Shown here: one piece after another, positions 57,287 to 64,000 of the stretch
How positions within the stretch are numbered: position 1 is the stretch's first letter
Layout: the number at the start of each line of letters is the position of its first letter
Assembly: GCA_035606355.1 (NCBI GenBank)
Contig: DATNFO010000075.1
Span: 8,867-72,866, forward strand
Source: Sulfopaludibacter sp035606355
Lineage (GTDB): Bacteria > Acidobacteriota > Terriglobia > Bryobacterales > Bryobacteraceae
Length of the DNA stretch: 64,000 nucleotides
Direction: 5' to 3'
Program-made: the position numbers and the translations under genes
Notes under the pieces: generated by a model
Database searches by the model: none
What the model was told of the DNA's origin: nothing
What the model saw: the letters and a program-made list of their open reading frames with translations, nothing else

Positions 57287-58635
57287 AAAAACGCATCCTG
57301 GTCGTCGAGGACGAAGAGAAGCTCCGGCGCGTCATCGAGCTGCAGCTCGCTTCCTCCGGCTTTGAAGTGGACAAAGCCGCCACTGCCGAAGAGGGCCTCA
57401 AGGTTGTCGACCGTGCCGACCTGGTGCTCACAGACCTCAAGCTTCCCGGCATGGACGGCCTCCAGTTTCTGTCGCTCATCCGCCGCCAGAACTCGGTGGT
57501 TCCCGTGGTCATGATGACCGCCTTCGGCAGCGTCGAAACCGCCGTCGAAGCCATGAAGAGCGGCGCCACGGATTTCCTGCTGAAGCCTTTCTCCCTCGAT
57601 CACCTCATGCAGGTGGTTTACAAAGCGCTGGAGATCCGCGCGCTTCGTGACGAGAACCGCGCGTTGAAACAGGAACTCGGCCGCCGCTACGAATTCGACA
57701 ACATCATCGGACGCAGCCCGGCGATGCAGGAGATCTTCGCCACCATAGAGCGGGTCGCGCCCACTCGCGCGACCGTTCTGCTCGCCGGCGAAAGCGGCGT
57801 CGGAAAGGACCTGATCGCGCGCGCCATCCATTTTCACTCGCCACGCCGCGACCGGCCGCTCGTAAAAATCAACTGCTCCGCGCTCCCCGAAAACCTCATG
57901 GAGAGCGAGCTCTTCGGCTACGAAAAAGGCGCGTTCACCGGAGCTCAAACTTCCAAGCCGGGCAAATTCGAGCAGGCGGATACCGGGACCGTATTCCTCG
58001 ACGAAATCGGCGATGTGCCGGCGCCCGTTCAGGTCAAACTGTTGCGTATCCTGCAGGAGCGCGAGTTCGAGCGCCTCGGAAGCAACGTCACGCGCCACAT
58101 CGATGTGCGCGTGGTCGCCGCCACGAATCAGGATCTTCGCGAGGCGCTGGAGCAGGGCACCTTCCGCGAAGACCTGTATTACCGTTTGAACGTAGTGCCG
58201 ATGAACATCCCGTCACTGCGCGAGCGCAAACAGGACATTCCTTTCTTGGCGAATCACTTCGTTCGCAAGTTGGCGCCAGAAACTGCCAGCCGGGTGGAAT
58301 CCATCACCGACGCCGGGATGGAGAAGCTGATGACTTACCACTGGCCCGGCAACGTTCGCGAGCTCGAAAACGTGATCGAGCGCAGTCTCGTCATGGCGAC
58401 GGGAACGCAGCTCGACGCGCAGGACATTCACCTCGAAGATGCGCCCCGCCGGCGCGAGCACGCCGGAACCCCTGGATTCCTTCCCGACGGTATGACCCTC
58501 GATCAATACGAACAGGAGCTGATCCGGGAGGCGCTGCGGCGGGCAGACGGGAATAAGAGCCAAGCCGCAAGACTACTGGGTCTCACAAGGAACGCCCTCC
58601 GCTACCGGTTGACGCAGATGGGGCTGGAAGCATAG
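57283..58635 (+). CDS. NtrC-family sigma-54-dependent response regulator
   Basis: A 450-residue three-domain activator. The receiver has Asp51 (VLTDLKLPG) and Lys101. The AAA+ domain has Walker A GESGVGKD (169-176), GAFTGA for sigma-54 contact (216-221) and LDEIGDVP. The C-terminal Fis-type helix-turn-helix is NKSQAARLLGLTRNALRYRL. Phosphorylated by the adjoining kinase, it would activate sigma-54 promoters; the flagellar operon next door is the likely target, as in the FlrBC or FleSR systems, but the site was not found. Confidence 0.9.
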   Translation: MKKRILVVEDEEKLRRVIELQLASSGFEVDKAATAEEGLKVVDRADLVLTDLKLPGMDGLQFLSLIRRQNSVVPVVMMTAFGSVETAVEAMKSGATDFLLKPFSLDHLMQVVYKALEIRALRDENRALKQELGRRYEFDNIIGRSPAMQEIFATIERVAPTRATVLLAGESGVGKDLIARAIHFHSPRRDRPLVKINCSALPENLMESELFGYEKGAFTGAQTSKPGKFEQADTGTVFLDEIGDVPAPVQVKLLRILQEREFERLGSNVTRHIDVRVVAATNQDLREALEQGTFREDLYYRLNVVPMNIPSLRERKQDIPFLANHFVRKLAPETASRVESITDAGMEKLMTYHWPGNVRELENVIERSLVMATGTQLDAQDIHLEDAPRRREHAGTPGFLPDGMTLDQYEQELIREALRRADGNKSQAARLLGLTRNALRYRLTQMGLEA

Positions 58636-58653
58636 GGGAACGTCCCGCTGGGC

Positions 58654-58659
58654 CATAAT
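58654..58659 (+). promoter_or_regulatory. -10 box six bases before the DUF2007 gene
   Basis: CATAAT, six bases, then the ATG at 58666, the clearest of several TANNNT-N6-ATG starts in the window. No Shine-Dalgarno sequence is present in those six bases. Confidence 0.4.
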
Positions 58660-58665
58660 GAAATT

Positions 58666-58911
58666 ATGAATCCCGAATCGTCCGCCACCGATTTCGAAGC
58701 CCTGATTCGCACCAACCTTCGCAACCCGGTAGCGATCGCTCTCGCCAAAACATTGCTGGAAGAAGCCGGGATCCCGATCTTCGCCATGGACCAGAATGTC
58801 GCCGCGCGCCAGGACAGCGGCAACATCCTCGGCTGGTGGACCGTCCGAGTTCCCAAAGACCGCGAATCCGAAGCCCGTGAAATCCTCCTGAGTATCGAAC
58901 GCGAACGATAA
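58666..58911 (+). CDS. DUF2007 small signal-transduction-like protein
   Basis: An 81-residue protein with the DUF2007 pattern: AIALAKTLLEEAGIPIFAMD and GWWTVRVPKDRESEAREILL. The fold is a ferredoxin-like regulatory domain of unknown ligand. It is probably translated from a leaderless mRNA. It follows the response regulator gene by 30 bases. Confidence 0.75.
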   Translation: MNPESSATDFEALIRTNLRNPVAIALAKTLLEEAGIPIFAMDQNVAARQDSGNILGWWTVRVPKDRESEAREILLSIERER

Positions 58912-58939
58912 CCCTCAGGCTTGCCGCGGAATGTGACCG

Positions 58940-59299
58940 ATGTTACGCTTCGCGGAGAAACACATGCGCCCCGGCATGGACCTGGACCACAACGGCAAGC
59001 TCGATTGGTTCTTCCGCGAATGGGTTTACGGAATCTCACTGCCCCATTACAAGTTCGATTACACCGTAACCCCGGATTCCGATGGGAAATGGCTGCTGAA
59101 AGCTACGCTTACGCAAAGCGAGGTGACCGATACTTTCGCCATGCTCGTTCCCGTCTACCTCGATTTCGGAAACGGCCCCATCCGGCTGGGCGAAGTCACG
59201 GTGCGCGGGAATTCAACGATGAACAACATCGAAGTGAAGCTGCCGCAAAAGCCGGTGAAGGTTTCGATCAACGCCTTCCATGACTTGCTGGAACAGTAA
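58940..59299 (+). pseudogene. C-terminal remnant of an M1-family metallopeptidase
   Basis: A 119-codon open frame whose sequence (DHNGKLDWFFREWVYGISL, FDYTVTPDSDGKWLLKATLT, PVYLDFGNGPIRLGEV) matches the region after the catalytic domain of large M1 aminopeptidase-like proteins. The zinc-binding HExxH region and everything before it are missing. An in-frame TGA lies immediately upstream of the first ATG, and the DUF2007 stop is only 28 bases away. The remaining frame is intact, so the deletion may be recent or the fragment may be expressed as a small protein. Confidence 0.65.
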
Positions 59300-59418
59300 G
59301 GGCCGGACTGCGGGACGGTCTGTTCGGCGCGAGCAGCCGCAGCCCCTCGTCTTGCGTGACAAACGGCGGGATGTGCGGGTTGTACATCGTTGTCCGTCAG
59401 ACCAGGATCAAGCACCCC

Positions 59419-60033
59419 TCACAAGGCCCGGAAGATCGCCCGAGCGCCCATATCCGCGCATTCGCTCATCCAGCGGCCGAACCCTGTGAAGCCGACAAGC
59501 ACGATCAACGCCATAAAGCCGACCCTGGAAATCTCCACGTACACCGCCGTCGGAATGCGCATCGCAAGCAGCAGCTTTGACCCGTCCAGCGGAGGCACCG
59601 GCAGCAAATTGAAAATGGCCAGGTATAAACTCAGCGCCACGCCCTCCGCGGCAAATCCGGCGACCGCCGGCGACACGCGTTCCACCGCAATCGCGACGGC
59701 GGCCAGCACCACCGCCATCAGAATATTCATCCCCGGACCGGCGAGCGAAACCACGGCCATGCCATTCAACCCACCCCGCAACTTGCGCGGATCCGTCATC
59801 ACCGGCCTACCCCAGCCGATAAAGCCGCCGCTCACCAGCGACGTGATGAAGGGCAGTATGGCTGTGCCCATCCAATCCACGTGCGCCAGCGGGTTCAGAG
59901 TCACCCTGCCCTGCAGCCGCGGAGTGTCGTCGCCCAGCCGCGTCGCCACCCACGCGTGAGCGAACTCGTGGGGAGCCGTCAGAATCCAGAGAAGCAGTAC
60001 ATTCAAAAGCGCTTGTCCCACGTCCAGGTGCAT
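59419..60033 (-). CDS. Site-2-protease (M50) family membrane metalloprotease
   Basis: A 204-residue membrane protein of the small M50 type. The zinc-binding HEFAH is at residues 22-26 in the first helix, and NLLPVPPLDGSK supplies the third metal ligand (Asp, about residue 150). About five to six helices are predicted and no PDZ domain is present. Such proteins cleave membrane-bound substrates, for example anti-sigma factors; the substrate is unknown. It diverges from tig. Confidence 0.85.
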   Translation of the reverse strand: MHLDVGQALLNVLLLWILTAPHEFAHAWVATRLGDDTPRLQGRVTLNPLAHVDWMGTAILPFITSLVSGGFIGWGRPVMTDPRKLRGGLNGMAVVSLAGPGMNILMAVVLAAVAIAVERVSPAVAGFAAEGVALSLYLAIFNLLPVPPLDGSKLLLAMRIPTAVYVEISRVGFMALIVLVGFTGFGRWMSECADMGARAIFRAL

Positions 60034-60115
60034 AGTTCAACGATACTCGATAGGGCTACCCGTCATGGTACAATTGAATTTAAACCATTCACTTCTTTCC
60101 TGAGGTAAACTCCAC

Positions 60116-61375
60116 TTGGCTTTAGTAGAAGGTTGCCGCCACTCGGTCGAAATTTCCATTCCTGTCTCCGAAGTGGAAAACGAGTCGCAGCGCGTCACCG
60201 CTGACGTCCAGAAGCGCGCGAAACTGCCCGGCTTCCGTCCTGGAAAAGCTCCTACTTCCATCATTCGCAAGCAGTTCTCCGGCGATATCCGCCAGCAGGT
60301 ACTGGAAAACCTGATCCCTAAGGCGCTTTCCAAGCAGTTCGAGGCCGATAACCTCCATCCCGTCGATACCCCCAATGTCTCGGAGATTCATTTCCACGAC
60401 GGCGAGCCCCTTCGCTTCAAGGCGGAGTTCGAAGTGATCCCTGAAATCGAGCTCGACGATTATAAGGACGTCGAAGTCCCCTATAACGATCCCGAAGTGA
60501 CCGACGAAGACGTAAACACCCGCATTGAAGAACTCCGCGAGCAGAAGGCCGAGTATGTCAACGTCGATCCGCGGCCGCTCGAAGACGGCGATTACGCTGT
60601 GCTCTCGCTGCAAAGCCTTTCGGGCGTGGAAGAGCCCGTCAAGCAGGACGAAATGGTGCTCGAAATCGGGGGCTCCGATACCGTCGAGGCGTTTAGCGAT
60701 AACCTTCGGGGCGCCGCTCCCGGCGACCAGAAGGAGTTCGATGTCGCCTATCCGGAGGATTACGGTGCGGCCCGCCTCGCCGGCAAGACCGTTCACTTCA
60801 GCGCTACGGTCACCGGCGTTCGCCGCAAGGAACTGCCCGAACTGAACGACGAATTCGCGCAGGATCTCGGCGATTTCCGCAACGTGGATGAGCTCCGGGA
60901 CGCGATCCGCAAGAGCATCTTCGCCCAGCGCCAGCAGGAAGCTCAGAACCAGGCCAAAGAAAAAATTGTTGACGCCCTGGTGGACCGCCACGACTTCCCC
61001 GTCCCTGAGGTTTTCGTGGACCGCCAGATCAAGAACCGGGTGGAGCAAAGCCTGCGCGCCATGGCCGGAGAGGGCATAGACCCCCGTCAACTCAAGCTGG
61101 ACTGGACCAAGCTGAAGGAGATTCAGAAAGATAAGGCGATGCGCGAGGTGAAAGCTTCGCTCCTGCTTTCGCGAATCTCCGAACGGGAAGCCATCCATCC
61201 CACCAATGAGGAAGTCGATCGCGAAGTCGAACGCTTCGCCCGCCAGAACCGCGAACCCGTTGCCGCCGTCCGCATGCGCTTTGAAAAGGACGGCACCATG
61301 AACCGCATCGCCAACAACATCCGAACGGAGAAAACTCTCAACTTCTTGTTCGAACACGCCCGGAAGACGGCGTAA
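60116..61375 (+). CDS. tig: Trigger factor
   Basis: A 419-residue ribosome-bound chaperone with peptidyl-prolyl isomerase domain. The ribosome-binding signature GFRPGKAP is at residues 39-46. The FKBP-like PPIase domain spans about 150-240, and the C-terminal helical arms follow. Translation starts at TTG (60116) with TGAGG upstream; a TACAAT box lies at 60069-60074. It is normally followed by clpP, but here the next gene is clpX. Confidence 0.9.
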   Translation: MALVEGCRHSVEISIPVSEVENESQRVTADVQKRAKLPGFRPGKAPTSIIRKQFSGDIRQQVLENLIPKALSKQFEADNLHPVDTPNVSEIHFHDGEPLRFKAEFEVIPEIELDDYKDVEVPYNDPEVTDEDVNTRIEELREQKAEYVNVDPRPLEDGDYAVLSLQSLSGVEEPVKQDEMVLEIGGSDTVEAFSDNLRGAAPGDQKEFDVAYPEDYGAARLAGKTVHFSATVTGVRRKELPELNDEFAQDLGDFRNVDELRDAIRKSIFAQRQQEAQNQAKEKIVDALVDRHDFPVPEVFVDRQIKNRVEQSLRAMAGEGIDPRQLKLDWTKLKEIQKDKAMREVKASLLLSRISEREAIHPTNEEVDREVERFARQNREPVAAVRMRFEKDGTMNRIANNIRTEKTLNFLFEHARKTA

Positions 61376-61455
61376 AGTAACGGAGTCCCAGACCCCCTCC
61401 GTACAATCTATTACTCCAGGTACCCGTCGCCGGGGGACCTTCACTTCGGAGTACA

Positions 61456-61485
61456 TTGCTAAGGAACATCAATTCAGGTGATAAT
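61456..61485 (+). promoter_or_regulatory. Candidate clpX promoter
   Basis: TTGCTA (61456-61461), 18 bases, GATAAT (61480-61485), giving a leader of about 85 bases to the GTG at 61578. The leader holds a CCCCG/CGGGG hairpin (about 61513-61531). It would let clpX be expressed separately from tig. Confidence 0.4.
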
Positions 61486-61577
61486 AGAGACGAATTATTT
61501 GATGTTCCCTACCCCGGCGGCAACGGGGGAATTGTATCCTCCCCCAAAGAGCCCAAGGCGGAATAGGAGAAAACTGC

Positions 61578-62846
61578 GTGAAGCGTGCCGGATCCGATGA
61601 TGCTTTACGGTGTTCGTTTTGTCATAAGAGTCAGGACGTAGTCGGAAAGCTCATCTCTTCTCCGAGCGACTATCCCCGAGCCTACATTTGCGACGAATGT
61701 ATCGCCGTTTGTAACTCTATCCTTGAGGACGATAAAGTCGAGCCCCCCTCGGGAACTCCCAACAAGATACCCAAACCTTTGGAAGTAAAGGAGTTCCTGG
61801 ATCAGTACGTCATCGGTCAGGACGCTACCAAGAAGAAACTCGCGGTCGCCGTTTACAACCATTGCAAACGCATCCACATGAACCGGATGCGCAATACGGA
61901 AGTCGAACTACAGAAGTCAAACATTCTGCTGATCGGCCCTACCGGCACCGGCAAGACCCTGATGGCGCAGACTTTGGCGAAGATTCTGGACGTTCCTTTC
62001 GCAATCGTCGATGCGACGACCCTCACCGAAGCCGGGTACGTCGGGGAAGATGTTGAAAACATTATCCTGAAGCTTCTCCAGGCGGCCGATGGCGACGTTC
62101 AGAAGTGCCAGCAGGGCATCATTTACATCGACGAAATCGACAAAATCTGCCGCAAGGATGAAAACCCTTCGATCACCCGCGACGTGTCGGGCGAGGGCGT
62201 CCAGCAGGCGCTGCTCAAGATCCTGGAAGGCACGGTCGCCAACGTTCCGCCGCAGGGCGGCCGCAAGCATCCGCACCAGGAGTTTACACCCGTCGATACG
62301 ACGAACATTCTGTTTATCTGCGGTGGCGCCTTCGTAGGCCTCGAAAAGGTAATCGCGCGCCGTACCGGCAAGAAGTCGATGGGCTTCATGCAGGAAGATG
62401 AGAAGGGCGTTTCCCGCTCCACGGTGAGCGGACGCCGGGACATCGATTTGCTCAGCCAGGCCCAGCCGATCGACCTCATCAAATTCGGGTTCATTCCTGA
62501 ATTTATCGGCCGCCTGCCGGTGAATGCCGTGCTGGAAGACCTGGACCGCTCAGCGCTCATCCAGATTTTGACCAAGCCGAAGAACGCTATCGTCAAGCAG
62601 TATCAGAAGTTGTTTGAATTTGAGAACGTCCGGCTGAAGTTCAGCGACGACGCCCTGGAAGCTATTGCCGATCTCGCCATGGAGCGCAAAGTCGGCGCGC
62701 GCGGTCTTCGCATGATTCTCGAAGACCTGATGCTCGATCTGATGTATTATCTGCCGTCTTATAAGAAGGTACGTGAGTTTCAAGTCACCAAAGAGATGGT
62801 GCTCTCACAGAAGATCAGTCTTACAATATTAGAAAAGGCCGGCTAA
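61578..62846 (+). CDS. clpX: ClpX, ATP-dependent unfoldase
   Basis: A 422-residue AAA+ unfoldase for ClpP. The N-terminal zinc finger uses C12, C15, C38 and C41 (CSFC, CDEC). Walker A is GPTGTGKT, Walker B is IIYIDEID, and FGFIPEFIGRLPV carries sensor residues. The tripeptide that docks in ClpP, usually IGF, reads MGF (KKSMGFMQ). GTG start with TAGGAG upstream. The stop codon lies inside the first copy of a 19-base tandem repeat; lon follows after 131 bases. Confidence 0.93.
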   Translation: MKRAGSDDALRCSFCHKSQDVVGKLISSPSDYPRAYICDECIAVCNSILEDDKVEPPSGTPNKIPKPLEVKEFLDQYVIGQDATKKKLAVAVYNHCKRIHMNRMRNTEVELQKSNILLIGPTGTGKTLMAQTLAKILDVPFAIVDATTLTEAGYVGEDVENIILKLLQAADGDVQKCQQGIIYIDEIDKICRKDENPSITRDVSGEGVQQALLKILEGTVANVPPQGGRKHPHQEFTPVDTTNILFICGGAFVGLEKVIARRTGKKSMGFMQEDEKGVSRSTVSGRRDIDLLSQAQPIDLIKFGFIPEFIGRLPVNAVLEDLDRSALIQILTKPKNAIVKQYQKLFEFENVRLKFSDDALEAIADLAMERKVGARGLRMILEDLMLDLMYYLPSYKKVREFQVTKEMVLSQKISLTILEKAG

Positions 62847-62897
62847 AGTCGGCCAGGCTGGCTAAAGTCGGCCAGGCTGGCTAGCGTCGGCCAGGCT
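62841..62897. repeat. Three tandem 19-base repeats covering the clpX stop codon
   Basis: Units of 19 bases (GGCTAAAGTCGGCCAGGCT) at 62841-62859 and 62860-62878 are identical. The third (62879-62897) differs at two positions, and a partial fourth (GGCAAAGCCAG) follows. The clpX TAA is in unit 1. The units can form GGCCG/CGGCC and CTGGC/GCCAG hairpins, so they may act as a terminator or attenuator before lon. Confidence 0.8.
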
Positions 62898-62977
62898 GGC
62901 AAAGCCAGTCGCGGACCTCACACCCAAGCTACCGCACTCAAGGGACCAGGATGGAGCGATCCACTCTGGGGAGAACA

Positions 62978-64000
62978 ATGCTTACTTCAAAGGAAAAATC
63001 CGATACAAAGCGTCTGCCGATGATGCCCATCCGCGACGTCGTCATCTTTCCGTACATGATGACGCCTTTCGTTGTGGGACGGGAATCGAGCGTTCGCGCG
63101 CTCGAAGAGGCAATGGCGGGTGACAAGAAGATCTTCCTCGCCACACAGCACGATGCCTCCATCGATGAACCGAAGCCGAACGAGATCTACAACGTAGGAA
63201 CCATCGTAAACATCGTCCAGAGCCTCAAGCTGCCCGATGGCAACATCAAGGTCCTGGTGGAAGGCGTCGAACGCGCCAAAGTCGTAACGGTCTCCGATGA
63301 CGAAGGCTTCTTCCGCGCCACCGTCCGTACGGCCTCCTACAAAGTCGAAGCCGGACCGCAGCTCGATGCCCTCATCAGCCGCGTGACCAGCCTCTTCGAA
63401 CAGTACGTCAAGCTCAGCCAGAATTTGAACTACGAGACCATGATCGCCGCCATACGGGTGGACGATTCCGGCAAGCTCGCCGATACAGTAGGCGCCAACC
63501 TCCAGCTCAACATCGAAGAGAAACAGGAGCTGCTCGAAATTTTCGATCCCATCGACCGCCTCACCCGCGTCGCCGAGATGCTGGACATCGAGATCGAAAA
63601 GCTCAACGTCGATCGCACGATCCAAGGCCGCGTGAAGCGCCAGATGGAGAAGGCGCAAAAAGAGTATTACCTCAACGAGAAGATCAAGGCGATTCAGAAG
63701 GAGCTCGGCCGCGGCGAGAAGAGCGAGATCGATGAGCTGAAGAAGCGCATCGAGACCGCCGGCATGACCAAGGACGCGCAGGAAAAGGCCATGGCGGAGC
63801 TGAAGCGGCTGGAGCAGATGCCTCCCATGTCGGCCGAATCCACCGTCTCTCGTAACTATCTCGATTGGCTCCTTGCGGTGCGCCGGCTGGTGAAAAATCC
63901 GAAGGGTTCGATTCTGTGTTTCGTCGGCCCTCCGGGCGTTGGTAAAACTTCGCTCGGGATGTCGATCGCGAAAGCCACGGGCCGCAAGTTTGTGCGGATG
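62978..64000 (+). CDS. lon: Lon protease, N-terminal part, with an internal in-frame deletion
   Basis: 341 codons are visible; the gene continues beyond the window. It has the N-terminal substrate-binding domain (LPMMPIRDVVIFPYMMTPF), the helical segment (QKEYYLNEKIKAIQKELG), then ESTVSRNYLDWLLAV and Walker A GPPGVGKTS (317-325). In other Lon proteins about 59 residues separate the D-W of this helix from Walker A, but here only 20 do. The missing part, about 39 residues, contains the conserved LPW and DxDHYGLxxVKxRI segment. The frame is kept. It may be a natural deletion, a functional variant, or an assembly error at the short repeat CTTGCGGTG. Confidence 0.85.
   Translation, partial: MLTSKEKSDTKRLPMMPIRDVVIFPYMMTPFVVGRESSVRALEEAMAGDKKIFLATQHDASIDEPKPNEIYNVGTIVNIVQSLKLPDGNIKVLVEGVERAKVVTVSDDEGFFRATVRTASYKVEAGPQLDALISRVTSLFEQYVKLSQNLNYETMIAAIRVDDSGKLADTVGANLQLNIEEKQELLEIFDPIDRLTRVAEMLDIEIEKLNVDRTIQGRVKRQMEKAQKEYYLNEKIKAIQKELGRGEKSEIDELKKRIETAGMTKDAQEKAMAELKRLEQMPPMSAESTVSRNYLDWLLAVRRLVKNPKGSILCFVGPPGVGKTSLGMSIAKATGRKFVRM

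Noticed and set aside
1..64000. CRISPR arrays, rRNA and tRNA genes
   Set aside because: No regularly spaced direct repeats of 25-40 bases with unique spacers, and no rRNA or tRNA features, were recognised on reading both strands; a covariance-model scan would be needed to exclude them fully.

Overview
The window looks like a chromosome segment of a soil Acidobacteriota of the Solibacter/Bryobacterales type, with a prophage fragment at its left end. The best lineage marker is the C-terminal part of the 32816-36001 subtilase, which matches the Solibacter-type TIGR03437 domain. The high GC content, the KorAB enzyme, an ECF sigma factor with a FecR-domain anti-sigma partner, and HemQ-type heme synthesis fit this placement. 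The lineage is inferred from gene content only; no rRNA gene is present.

Region 1 (1 to about 11,880) is prophage DNA, all transcribed leftward. It starts at the right edge with about fourteen small genes, many linked by 4-base ATGA or GTGA stop/start overlaps (Zn-ribbon proteins, an ASCH protein, a YkgJ-like Cys protein, unknowns). A PrimPol/VirE-type primase-helicase, a winged-helix-like protein and a D12-class adenine methylase follow. A 589-base gene-free stretch (3053-3641) contains an exactly symmetric 335-base array of twelve GGWCC motifs. Beyond it lie three small genes, a small-terminase-like protein and the large terminase GpA, which runs off the left edge. No integrase is visible on the phage side.

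Region 2 (11,990-24,509) returns to host genes: xerD and a CCA-adding/poly(A) polymerase-family enzyme, then leftward genes for a DUF1992 protein, two ABC-2 ATPase/permease pairs, an ECF sigma factor with a large anti-sigma/FecR protein, and 2-oxoacid:ferredoxin oxidoreductase korAB.

Region 3 (24,875-39,646) holds an atypical NRAMP-family transporter with a probable 25-residue peptide gene upstream, a transaldolase-like aldolase, miaB, a DUF151 nuclease, tyrS-folP, two tandem secreted subtilases, greA and a CDP-alcohol phosphotransferase. A 98-base near-perfect palindrome lies before tyrS.

Region 4 (39,697-49,635) carries nitrogen assimilation genes (glnE, a MOSC protein, glnA with its Tyr397 adenylylation site), a coupled MATE-xerC-trmFO group, a tiny Lys/Ala-rich histone-like gene, a DinB-like protein and hemQ.

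Region 5 (49,643-58,635) is a leftward flagellar basal-body/export operon (flgB flgC fliE fliF fliG fliH fliI fliJ). It diverges from a histidine kinase and an NtrC-type sigma-54 activator that probably control motility.

Region 6 (58,666-64,000) has a DUF2007 protein, a 5'-truncated M1 peptidase remnant, a site-2-protease-family protein, and a protein-quality-control cluster tig-clpX-lon. The usual clpP is missing between tig and clpX. The visible part of Lon lacks about 39 conserved residues just before its Walker A motif.

No rRNA, tRNA or CRISPR array was recognised.
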